Source: Actinomycetota bacterium
GTDB taxonomy: Bacteria; Actinomycetota; CADDZG01; JAHWKV01
Assembly: GCA_035759705.1 (NCBI GenBank)
Contig: DASTUJ010000108.1
Location: 1-34,264 of the forward strand
Direction: 5' to 3'
Length of the DNA: 34,264 nt
The first letter of the stretch is position 1. Each line of letters opens with the position of its first letter. Below the pieces are notes generated by a model. The model was not told the origin of the DNA. It worked only from the letters and a program-made list of their open reading frames with translations, and made no database searches. This document shows, one piece after another, positions 1 through 9,929 of this stretch. The position numbers and the translations under genes were made by a program.

Positions 1-1
1 C

Positions 2-322
2 GACGCGGCCCTGCTGTTCGCCCCGTCGGGAGACCTCATCCCCGTGGTCATGTCGGCTCTCGACCGGGGCGGCACCCTGGCGGTCGCCGGCGTCCACGTC
101 ACCCGGCCGGGACAGCTCGACTACCAGCGGGACCTGTTCTACGAGAAGACGCTGACCACGGTCACCGCCAACACCCGGCGGGACGGCGAGGAGTTCCTGG
201 AGCTGGCGGGAAGGATCGGACTATCCATCTCGACACAGGCGTACGCGCTGGGGGATGCAGACTTTGCGTTGCGGGATCTGGCGGAGGGGCGGGTCCGGGG
301 TGCTGCGGTTTTGCGGGCCTAA
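2..322 (+). CDS. Zinc-type alcohol dehydrogenase, C-terminal fragment
   Basis: The reading frame is open from base 2, so the gene begins outside the window and only the last 106 codons are visible. The fragment starts with DAALLFAPSG, continues through ALDRGGTLAVAGVH and ends in an AGRIGL...LRDLAEGRVRGAAVL pattern. This is the C-terminal end of the Rossmann NAD(P)-binding domain and the return into the catalytic domain of medium-chain, zinc-dependent alcohol dehydrogenases. The Zn ligands and the GxGxxG loop lie upstream and cannot be checked, so the substrate is unknown. The TAA stop at 320-322 interlocks with the TAG stop of convergent sepF (319-321). The family call is fairly sure; an identified substrate or gene name is not possible. 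Confidence 0.8.
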   Translation, partial: DAALLFAPSGDLIPVVMSALDRGGTLAVAGVHVTRPGQLDYQRDLFYEKTLTTVTANTRRDGEEFLELAGRIGLSISTQAYALGDADFALRDLAEGRVRGAAVLRA

Positions 323-909
323 AAGCCCAGGCCGGTGTCCTCGACCAGGCGCCGCTTGTCCTCGGAGGAGACCTCCATCTCGGCCGGGGTGATCAGGTAG
401 ATCCGGCGGGAAAGCTTCTGTAGGTTGCCGTCCAGGCCGTAGACCAGGCCGCTGGCAAAAGCGACGATCCGGCGGGCAAGCTCGCTCTCGGCCTCCTCCA
501 GGTTGACGATCACCGGCAGGCCACGACGCATGCGGTCGCCGATCTGCTGTGCGTCGCCGTAGGACTCGGGCCTCACGATGTGGACCTGCCCCACGCCGCG
601 CGGGGGCGGGGGTGCAAGCTGATGGACCGACGCCAACTGTTCGGACCGGCGGGGCTCACGTTCGACCGGCTCCCCGCGGCCCTCGTAGTCGTACACCCGG
701 GTGTCCTCGTAGGCGCGGGGGTCCTCTTCGTAGTTGCGGGCCGCCGCCTCGTAGCGCTCGTCGAACGCCCGAGCCTGCGGCTCGTAGCGTTCCTCGATCT
801 GGGGACGAGCGGGCCTCCGCTGCTCAGGATCGCCGTAGGAAGCTATCTCTCCCTGCAGATCGTCCTCGACAAAGCCGAGGTAGATGAGCGCATTCTTCAG
901 AAAACTCAC
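319..909 (-). CDS. sepF: Cell division protein SepF
   Basis: SepF bridges FtsZ filaments to the membrane and to each other at the division septum, and is the main FtsZ membrane anchor in Actinobacteria that lack FtsA. The 196-residue protein has the expected three parts: a short N-terminal amphipathic segment (MSFLKNALIYLGF), a long charged, Glu/Arg/Tyr-rich linker (about residues 20-100), and the conserved SepF core from about residue 108 (HIVRPESYGDAQQIGDRM, then VIVNLE, then the RIVAFASGLVYGLDGNLQK helix and a terminal ITPAEMEVS strand). The start is GTG at 909; no good Shine-Dalgarno sequence precedes it. Unusually it is not next to ftsZ or wag31 here: upstream is a MaoC-type hydratase and downstream a convergent alcohol dehydrogenase. 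Confidence 0.93.
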   Translation of the reverse strand: MSFLKNALIYLGFVEDDLQGEIASYGDPEQRRPARPQIEERYEPQARAFDERYEAAARNYEEDPRAYEDTRVYDYEGRGEPVEREPRRSEQLASVHQLAPPPPRGVGQVHIVRPESYGDAQQIGDRMRRGLPVIVNLEEAESELARRIVAFASGLVYGLDGNLQKLSRRIYLITPAEMEVSSEDKRRLVEDTGLGF

Positions 910-923
910 GCTAAAAAGCCCAT
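906..923 (-). other. Possible 5-codon upstream ORF coupled to sepF
   Basis: On the minus strand an ATG at 923 opens a five-codon frame (M-G-F-L-A) whose TGA stop (908-906) overlaps the sepF GTG start in the sequence GTGA. sepF itself has no recognisable ribosome-binding site, so translation by re-initiation is possible. This is inference from layout only; chance is a real alternative. Confidence 0.25.
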
Positions 924-944
924 TTCTTTTGGTTGGACGGACTC

Positions 945-950
945 ACTATA
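945..950 (-). promoter_or_regulatory. Candidate -10 element for sepF
   Basis: The hexamer TATAGT (minus strand) matches the sigma-70 consensus at five of six positions and would give a 5' leader of about 30 nt before the sepF GTG. No good -35 element is visible 16-18 nt upstream. Confidence 0.35.
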
Positions 951-984
951 ACCGTCGGGTAGCGAAAATCTAGTGTGAATCCTG

Positions 985-1812
985 TTAATCCGAGTGAAGG
1001 AGATTCAGGCGGCCGCCCTTGAGCACCGCCGACCCCCGCGAGTTGACGGTCTCGAAGCCGTAGCTGCCGGCCCCCTCCCCCGGCGTGCGCCACGCTCTCG
1101 TCACCAGGCTCTGGCCCGGGAAAACCGGCCGGGCGAACTCCACACTGATGCGCCCGACCCGGGTCGGGTCGCCATCCGCAAGGTTGTCGACCAGGGCCTT
1201 GGCCGCAAACGCCATCGTGCACATCCCGTGCAGGATCGGATTCGGAAAACCGGCGTCCTTGGCCGCCGCCGAGTCGAGGTGGATTGGGTTGTGGTCGCCG
1301 GAAGCCTCGGCGTACCGGGCCGCCTGGTCCTCGGCAACCTCCTCCGGCGCCTCGAACACCGGCTCGTGCGATTCGGCCGAGACCGCTTTCGCTTTGATCG
1401 TGCCGGTGCGCCGGATGAACATCACGCTGCGGGCCTCGGCCGCGACAACGCCGGCCTGATTCGTAAGCGAGGTGGCGACCGTGAAGGTGTGGCCGGTGTC
1501 GGCGAGGTCGACCTCCTCCAGGACCGTCGAGACCTGCAGTACGTCGCCCGCCCGGATCGGGGCGCGCAGCAGGTGCTCCTGCCGGGCATGGACGAGCATC
1601 GCCATGTCGACTCCCAGCTCCGGGTCGTACATGACCTGGTTCAGCTGGTCGATACCCACTACGCAGGCAAAAGCCGGCGGCGCCACCGGGTCGGCGGAAA
1701 GCACTGCGGGGTTGGAGTCGTTGGTCGCCCGGGCGTACTTCTGGATTGCTTCGGCGGTCACCGTGTAAGCGGCGGAGGGGTACTGCTTGCCTGCCAGCTC
1801 CGCATTCAGCAT
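985..1812 (-). CDS. MaoC-like (R)-specific enoyl-CoA hydratase, double hot-dog
   Basis: Predicted to hydrate trans-2-enoyl-CoA (or the dehydrating reverse) in fatty acid metabolism. The 275-residue protein has two hot-dog halves: an N-terminal MaoC/FAS1-like half (residues about 5-135, no catalytic pair) and a C-terminal MaoC dehydratase half (about 155-270). The hydratase-2 motif is intact at 169-199: EASGDHNPIHLD followed by GFPNPILHGM, with the catalytic Asp173 and His178. The size and architecture match mycobacterial and eukaryotic hydratase 2 proteins of about 280-290 residues. The ATG at 1812 follows a purine-rich GGAGGAAGG sequence. It is divergent from the LOG-like gene at 1865 and lies 75 nt upstream of sepF. 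The acyl-chain length it acts on cannot be read from sequence. Confidence 0.88.
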   Translation of the reverse strand: MLNAELAGKQYPSAAYTVTAEAIQKYARATNDSNPAVLSADPVAPPAFACVVGIDQLNQVMYDPELGVDMAMLVHARQEHLLRAPIRAGDVLQVSTVLEEVDLADTGHTFTVATSLTNQAGVVAAEARSVMFIRRTGTIKAKAVSAESHEPVFEAPEEVAEDQAARYAEASGDHNPIHLDSAAAKDAGFPNPILHGMCTMAFAAKALVDNLADGDPTRVGRISVEFARPVFPGQSLVTRAWRTPGEGAGSYGFETVNSRGSAVLKGGRLNLLHSD

Positions 1813-1851
1813 CCTTCCTCCCCCCTTCCGATTGCCCGACCGCCTCCGACC

Positions 1852-1857
1852 TAATAT
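1852..1857 (+). promoter_or_regulatory. -10 element of a probable leaderless promoter (LOG-like gene)
   Basis: TAATAT lies 7 nt before the GTG start at 1865 and there is no Shine-Dalgarno sequence in between. Transcription would begin on or next to the start codon. TTGCCC at 1832-1837 is a possible weak -35 element, but the spacing is poor. Confidence 0.5.
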
Positions 1858-1864
1858 ATGACCC

Positions 1865-2350
1865 GTGGACCCCAGGACCTACATCAGCGTAGTCGGCCCG
1901 TCCGATGCGCCGCCGGACGTTCTGCGCATCGCCGAGGAGGTGGGAGCTTGCGTGGCCCGCGCCGGGGCGATCCTGGTCACGGGCGGCGGGAGCGGCGCGA
2001 TGGAGGCCGCCTGCCGGGGCGCCAGGGCGGCGGGCGGCGTGACCCTCGGCCTGTTGCCGGGCTCTTCCCGCAGAGAGGGCAACACCTTTCTGGACGTCTC
2101 AGTCCCCACCGGGATGGGCGAGATGCGCAACGTCCTGGTGGTGCGATCGGCCGACGGCATCGTTGCGGTCGGCGGGGCTTTCGGCACCCTCTCGGAGATC
2201 GCCCTGGCTTTCAAGCTGGGCAAGCCGATTGTCGGCATAAGGACCTGGACCGCCTCGATCGCCGGCGAGACCGCGCCGATGCTCACCGCGGCGACCGCCG
2301 AGCAGGCCGTGGGTCTGTTGATGGCGGTTCTTCCCCTCCCCGACGATTAG
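1865..2350 (+). CDS. TIGR00725/LOG-like Rossmann protein
   Basis: A 161-residue protein of the SLOG superfamily (lysine-decarboxylase-like/LOG and TIGR00725 types). It opens with a beta-strand and loop (YISVVGPSDAP), then GAILVTGGGSGAMEAACRGA and a central DGIVAVGGAFGTLSEIALAF motif. The last corresponds to the PGGxGTxxE phosphate/nucleotide-binding signature of the LOG family, with VGGAFGTLSE in place of PGG. Canonical LOG proteins release cytokinin-like bases from nucleoside monophosphates; TIGR00725 proteins are shorter and have no established reaction, so I do not assign one. The start is GTG at 1865, directly downstream of a TAATAT hexamer, indicating a leaderless mRNA. It is divergent from the MaoC gene and is followed by sodA 110 nt later. 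Confidence 0.8.
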   Translation: MDPRTYISVVGPSDAPPDVLRIAEEVGACVARAGAILVTGGGSGAMEAACRGARAAGGVTLGLLPGSSRREGNTFLDVSVPTGMGEMRNVLVVRSADGIVAVGGAFGTLSEIALAFKLGKPIVGIRTWTASIAGETAPMLTAATAEQAVGLLMAVLPLPDD

Positions 2351-2368
2351 GCGTCTGGTTACCCAAAT

Positions 2369-2396
2369 ACCTAGTTGGGGTAGATTTAGCCTAGGT
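2369..2396. promoter_or_regulatory. Inverted repeat upstream of sodA, possible operator
   Basis: ACCTAG (2369-2374) and CTAGGT (2391-2396) form a perfect 6-bp inverted repeat with a 16-nt gap; CCTAG also recurs directly every 20 nt (2370 and 2390). The element lies 65-92 nt before the sodA start, where the promoter should be (weak candidates: TTACCC 2359-2364, TAGATT 2381-2386). An additional AGGTT follows at 2401-2405. This could be a binding site for a metal or redox regulator, but the regulator is not identifiable from sequence alone. Confidence 0.35.
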
Positions 2397-2460
2397 CTTT
2401 AGGTTTTTTGCGGCGGCGAGTATTCGATCCGAGCCCGCCCGATCAAAGGGAGCACACGCA

Positions 2461-3147
<687 letters not shown>

Positions 3148-3161
3148 CCTCCCGAATCTCC

Positions 3162-3192
3162 AAAGAGCCCCCGCTGTGTGCGGGGGCTCTTT
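3162..3192 (+). terminator. Rho-independent terminator after sodA
   Basis: A perfect 13-bp stem (AAAGAGCCCCCGC / GCGGGGGCTCTTT) closes a 5-nt TGTGT loop, 14 nt downstream of the sodA stop. The arms end in AAA/TTT, so the hairpin could act on both strands, although the T-tract is short. Confidence 0.85.
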
Positions 3193-3368
3193 GCATGGAC
3201 CTCCGTGCGGTTGAACGCCGGGTCAACTGGGTAAAGTTGTGCCAGCAAATAGGAGTCCTGGACAAGGCTTTTCGAGATTGAGCAGGACCTGACCAGCGCC
3301 CGTAACGTTGACCCCTTATGGTTAAAGCAGTCGTTTCAGCGCGCCGCCCCTTTCAGGAGGTTTTGGAC

Positions 3369-3545
3369 ATGGATATCGACCAGGAGTTCTTCAGCATCGT
3401 CGAACAACTCGGACCTTTGGGAGAGCTCAAGCTTCGTTCTCTAGAGACCCCCGCCAACCCCGGACAGGCCTGCGGATGCGGCCCCATGGACGATCAGTCC
3501 GGGGGATGCTGCAGCGGCCCGGAGGACGAAGCACCCGCTCTGTAA
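3369..3545 (+). CDS. Small Cys-rich protein of unknown function (58 aa)
   Basis: I do not recognise this family. The frame extends upstream to 3318, but the ATG at 3369 is preceded by a perfect AGGAGG at 3355-3360 with 8-nt spacing and is the better start. The N-terminal half is a mixed amphipathic helix (EFFSIVEQLGPLGELKL), followed by a Pro/Gly linker. The C-terminal part holds four cysteines: C-x-C at 35/37 and adjacent Cys47-Cys48, framed by Gly and acidic residues (ACGCGPMDD, GGCCSGPEDE). Possible roles are metal or metallocluster binding, or a leader-core precursor peptide, but no modifying enzyme lies nearby. It sits alone between sodA and convergent ligA, 221 nt after the sodA stop. 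The strong ribosome-binding site is the main reason to believe it is translated. Confidence 0.65.
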   Translation: MDIDQEFFSIVEQLGPLGELKLRSLETPANPGQACGCGPMDDQSGGCCSGPEDEAPAL

Positions 3546-3590
3546 AGCGCCCAGCCACCAAACATTTGCGGCAGACCGGATATGACTCGG

Positions 3591-6684
<3,094 letters not shown>

Positions 6685-6688
<4 letters not shown>

Positions 6689-7851
6689 GCGCCGCTCTTT
6701 GCGAACTTGGGTGCGATGGAACGCAGGCGGGCGACCACCTGGCTCAGGGTTTCTACCACCGCTTCGACGTCCAGGTCTACGCTCCCCCGCCCGAGCGACA
6801 GGCGCAGGGAGCCGTGCGCCATCTCCGGTGCGATGCCCATCGCCATGAGGACGTGGGACGGCTCCAACGAGCCCGAGGCGCACGCCGACCCACTCGAGGC
6901 CGCAACGCCCTTGGAGTCCAGCATCAACAGGAGCGACTCGCCCTCGACACCCTGAATACAGACGCTCAGGGTCCCGGGCACCCGGGGCGCCCCGGCGGCG
7001 TTGACCGTGACCCGAGGAATCGCTTCGACGATCCGGGCCTGCAGGCGGTCCCGGATCTCCCCGAGCCGGTCGCCCTGCTCGGAGACCTCGGCGGCCGAGA
7101 TCTCCGCGGCCACGCCAAACCCGACGATTCCGGCGACGTTGGGGGTTCCGCTGCGCAGCTCCCGCTCCTGGCCGCCGCCGTGTAGCTGGGGAGCGATGGC
7201 GGTCTTGCGCCGCAGGTACAGCGCGCCCACGCCCTTCGGGCCGCCGAGCTTGTGTGCGGCAAACGCTGCCATGTCGACGCCCAGCGCCTCCACGTCGACC
7301 GGGATCTTGCCGAGCCCCTGGACCGCATCGGTGTGCACGAGTGCCCGGCTGTGCTCTTTGACCAGGTCGACGACCTCCCGCAGCGGCTGGATCGTGCCGA
7401 CCTCGTTATTGGCCAGCATCACGGAGACGATCGCCGTCTCGGGCGAAAGGGCGGCCTTCAGGGCGTTGAGGTTGACCAGGCCGTTGCCGTCGACCGGGAG
7501 GAAGGTAACGCGGTAGCCCTGCCGCTCCAGCCACTCGGCCGAGTGGAGCACCGCGTGGTGCTCTATCGAGGTGGTGATGATGTGCCTGCGGCGGGGGTCC
7601 GCCTTGGCAATCGCCCCCTTGAGGGCAAGGTTGTCGGCCTCGGTTCCTCCGGCCGTGAACACGATCTCCGACGGCTGGGCCCCGATCGCATCGGCCACCC
7701 TCTCGCGGGCCTCTTCGAGGCCCTTTTTGGCCTCGCGCCCGGCGCCGTAGACACTTGAGGGGTTGCCGAAGAACTGCTGCTGGTAGGGCAGCATCGCCTC
7801 GATGACCTCGTCCATCATCGGGGTGGTGGCGGCGTAATCCAGGTAGACCAT
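6685..7851 (-). CDS. iscS: Cysteine desulfurase, IscS/NifS class
   Basis: PLP enzyme that takes sulfur from cysteine as a protein persulfide. The 388-residue protein begins MVYLDYAATTP, has the PLP lysine Lys201 (FAAHKLGGPKG) and active-site Cys324 in the flexible loop SSGSACASGS, which is the class I (IscS/NifS) signature. The open frame extends 37 codons farther upstream, but the homologous start is ATG 7851 (a GTG at 7857 is possible). There is no Shine-Dalgarno sequence; TAGAAT lies 8 nt before the ATG, so the mRNA is probably leaderless. It is coupled to mnmA, which suggests a role in tRNA thiolation, distinct from the SufS system at 26350. No iscU is adjacent. Confidence 0.94.
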
Positions 7852-7859
7852 GGCCACCC

Positions 7860-7865
7860 ATTCTA
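7860..7865 (-). promoter_or_regulatory. -10 element of a probable leaderless promoter (iscS-mnmA-ligA)
   Basis: TAGAAT on the minus strand, five of six matches to TATAAT, ends 8 nt before the iscS ATG. No -35 element is convincing, as is usual for leaderless actinobacterial promoters. Confidence 0.5.
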
Positions 7866-8010
7866 GGGCGTACCTGTCGCCTGAGCCTGCCACCGTCGCA
7901 TACCCCCCAGGCGCATCCGCCAAACGGTTTACGCCCACGAGCGCAGGGTAGGAATCAGACAAGTGTGATTAGGGCAACTTAGCCCCAAGCGGAAGAAAGG
8001 AAGTAGCCCA

Positions 8011-8568
8011 ATGGCTGGAGACATGGATCAGGAAATTCGTGACAACGCCGGCGACCGTATGCAGGACAACATCGAGAACGTCGAGGGCACCAAGAAGTGG
8101 GGCGACCTCGAGAACAACCCCGACGGCGAAGGTGGCGGCGGCGCAGCCGATGTCCCCGGCACCGACAGCCCCGAGGCCCAGCAGGCCCGCGAGGAGTTTC
8201 CCCGCGCCTCCGAAGAAGAGGTAATCGAGACCGCAGAAGCCGCGAAGGCATCCTTCGGCGGTACCGGTGGACTCGGTGGCGGCGGAGTGGAAAGCGAAGC
8301 CGACCCCGCGATCGCAACCGGTGAGAAGCCGGGCATGGGCAGTGACACCGGTCAGGAAGCGTCCGGAGACATCCCCTCCAAAGCCGAGGTGGACAACGCA
8401 CCTGAGGTCGGAGATGGCGGCGAAGGCGAAGCCGAAGACAGCGGCGATGGCATGACGACTGGTCAGAAGTTCGCCAGCATCCTCGCCAGCGACGACAACA
8501 TGAAGTGGGAGTCGAAGATCGCCGAGACGATGTCCGGCGGCGACGACGAGAACACCAAGGACATCTAG
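8011..8568 (+). CDS. Acidic, Gly-rich low-complexity protein, unknown function
   Basis: I do not recognise a family. The 185-residue product is strongly acidic, contains no Cys, His or Tyr and only three Leu, and is rich in Gly, Ala, Asp and Glu; it should be largely disordered. It has poly-Gly runs (GEGGGGAA near residue 40, GGLGGGG near residue 87) and two better-ordered patches: the N-terminal EIRDNAGDRMQDNIENVEG and the C-terminal KFASILASDDNMKWESKIAE. There is no signal peptide or membrane segment. The ATG at 8011 follows AAAGGAAG at a proper distance, and the reading frame is clean in GC-rich DNA, supporting a real gene. It is divergent from iscS and convergent with the MBL-fold gene (5 nt between stops). 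A stress-protective hydrophilin-like role is only a guess. Confidence 0.75.
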   Translation: MAGDMDQEIRDNAGDRMQDNIENVEGTKKWGDLENNPDGEGGGGAADVPGTDSPEAQQAREEFPRASEEEVIETAEAAKASFGGTGGLGGGGVESEADPAIATGEKPGMGSDTGQEASGDIPSKAEVDNAPEVGDGGEGEAEDSGDGMTTGQKFASILASDDNMKWESKIAETMSGGDDENTKDI

Positions 8569-8573
8569 GCGAT

Positions 8574-9557
8574 CTAGAACCTAAAGAAGTACTCCACGCC
8601 GTCGTCCCGAATCTCGTTGCCCGCCCGGCCCTGTGCCACGAGCACATCCAAGTGGGCAACGGCTTCGGAGACGGCTAGGAAGCGGCAGTAGGACTGCGCC
8701 TCCGGATAGAGGGTGGCCGAGATCTCGAAGGCGGTCACGCCCCCGGTGGTCAGGCAGTTCCACACCTGGTCGAGCCGGCGAGCGTGGTGTCTGCGCATGT
8801 AGGCGATTGTTTCGGCCGGGTTCTCTATGACCGGCCCGTGGCCCGGGTAGACCGCCACCAGGTCCAGAGACTGAAGCAGGTCCAGCGTTTCCAGGTAGAG
8901 CTTGAGACTGTGGCGCCTGCGGCTCGGCGAGTCGCCCTCCGGCTCCAGGATCGGTTCGATCAGCGGGTTGGGATACGAGTGCGGCAGAAGAGTGTCGCCG
9001 CCGAAGAGGATTCTGCGGTCCGGCTCCAGGAATCCCATATGCCCGTCGGTGTGGCCCGGCAGCGGAAGCGCCACCAGGTTGAAGCCACGAAACTCGAACA
9101 CTTCGCCGCCCGACATCGGGCGGCATTTTAGTTGCGACACCCTGTGGACCCGGTTTACCCGCTTCTCGAGCTTTGAGATCTCCTTCAGGAGCAACTCCGG
9201 GAACCCGGCCTCCTGCAACCGGCGGCTCCACTCCCAGACCGGGCCGGTGTCGGCGATCCGCTCGATCTCCTTCTCGCCCATGTAGGCCTTCACGCGGCCT
9301 TCCCCGTTGCAGATCAGAGGCACGAGACCGTAGTGGTCGGGGTGACCGTGGGTGACAAGAATTTGTTCGAGGGAGTCTACGAACAGGCCCTTGGCGGCAA
9401 AGCCGAGCTTCAAGGCGTTCTCACCTGCGAGAGTGTTTACGCCTGCGTCGATAAGCGTCATCGGTTCCGACGCAACGATGTAGGCGTTGACTTGCCCAAC
9501 CCCATAAGGAGTAGGAATCGGCAGGGTCTCGACCGGAAGGGTGTCTTGCAACCGCAT
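8574..9557 (-). CDS. MBL-fold metallo-hydrolase (glyoxalase II-like)
   Basis: Metallo-beta-lactamase-fold hydrolase, 327 residues from ATG 9557. The metal-binding motif is THGHPDH with His70, His72, Asp74 and His75; later ligands appear in PLPGHTDGHMGF, FGGDTL and VYPGHGP. The C-terminal part (RRHHARRLDQVWNCL and following) is the winged-helix-like extension seen in LACTB2-type and other broad MBL hydrolases. The substrate (thioester, lactone or RNA) cannot be told. The frame also offers a GTG at 9584, but TATCCT lies 7 nt before the ATG at 9557 without any Shine-Dalgarno sequence, which supports a leaderless start there. It is divergent from the small membrane protein at 9633. Confidence 0.88.
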   Translation of the reverse strand: MRLQDTLPVETLPIPTPYGVGQVNAYIVASEPMTLIDAGVNTLAGENALKLGFAAKGLFVDSLEQILVTHGHPDHYGLVPLICNGEGRVKAYMGEKEIERIADTGPVWEWSRRLQEAGFPELLLKEISKLEKRVNRVHRVSQLKCRPMSGGEVFEFRGFNLVALPLPGHTDGHMGFLEPDRRILFGGDTLLPHSYPNPLIEPILEPEGDSPSRRRHSLKLYLETLDLLQSLDLVAVYPGHGPVIENPAETIAYMRRHHARRLDQVWNCLTTGGVTAFEISATLYPEAQSYCRFLAVSEAVAHLDVLVAQGRAGNEIRDDGVEYFFRF

Positions 9558-9564
9558 CGCCCCC

Positions 9565-9570
9565 AGGATA
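9565..9570 (-). promoter_or_regulatory. -10 element of a probable leaderless promoter (MBL hydrolase)
   Basis: TATCCT on the minus strand ends 7 nt before the ATG at 9557; no ribosome-binding site is visible. Confidence 0.45.
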
Positions 9571-9618
9571 GCCGGAACCGCCACCCTGCGTGGGAGCCCC
9601 TGACAGCGGACTATGCGT

Positions 9619-9624
9619 TACTCT
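9619..9624 (+). promoter_or_regulatory. -10 element of a probable near-leaderless promoter
   Basis: TACTCT ends 8 nt before the ATG at 9633, which has no Shine-Dalgarno sequence. Confidence 0.35.
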
Positions 9625-9632
9625 CGGCTTCC

Positions 9633-9929
9633 ATGCGTTCTACTCTTGCGTCCCGGTGCGCCCACCTGCTCGGGCTTGTCATTTTTGCCCTCGCCCTGAT
9701 GGTGCCGGCGGCCACCTCAGCGGCAACTCCGGCCCCGTCCCCCGAGCCGACGGTAACGCCTTCCGCGGAAGCCACCCGGACTACGCTTCCGCCCTTCGGG
9801 GGCGACACCGCGCCCCGCCCGGTGCGGACGCGTCAGGACAAGATCATCAGCACGATTGCGCCGATAGCGATGGTGGTGGTTCTGATAGCCGGCCTGTACA
9901 TCTACTGGCTGATCCGGAAGGGACTTTAG
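9633..9929 (+). CDS. Small membrane-anchored protein with signal peptide (98 aa)
   Basis: No known family recognised. The product has a typical signal peptide (positive start MRSTLASR, hydrophobic core HLLGLVIFALALMVP, small residues and likely cleavage near TSAA at about 30), then a Pro/Thr/Ser-rich extracellular segment (about 31-65) and one C-terminal transmembrane helix (about 72-94) ending in positive residues (RKGL). It would therefore be a type I membrane protein with a short exposed stalk. The reading frame extends upstream to 9333, but that part is antisense to the MBL gene. The TAG stop interlocks with the murA TAA stop (9926-9929). Position next to murA suggests, but does not show, an envelope role; related actinobacteria carry a DUF2550 membrane gene here, which this does not resemble. 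Confidence 0.7.
   Translation: MRSTLASRCAHLLGLVIFALALMVPAATSAATPAPSPEPTVTPSAEATRTTLPPFGGDTAPRPVRTRQDKIISTIAPIAMVVVLIAGLYIYWLIRKGL

Noticed and set aside
3318-3368. Longer 75-residue version of the Cys-rich small protein from ATG 3318
   Set aside because: The ATG at 3318 has no ribosome-binding site, while 3369 has a perfect one; the extra 17 residues are Arg-rich and shadow-like.
6689-6883. N-terminal extension of the mnmA frame into iscS
   Set aside because: It is the shadow of iscS; MnmA homology begins a few residues after the TTG at 6688.
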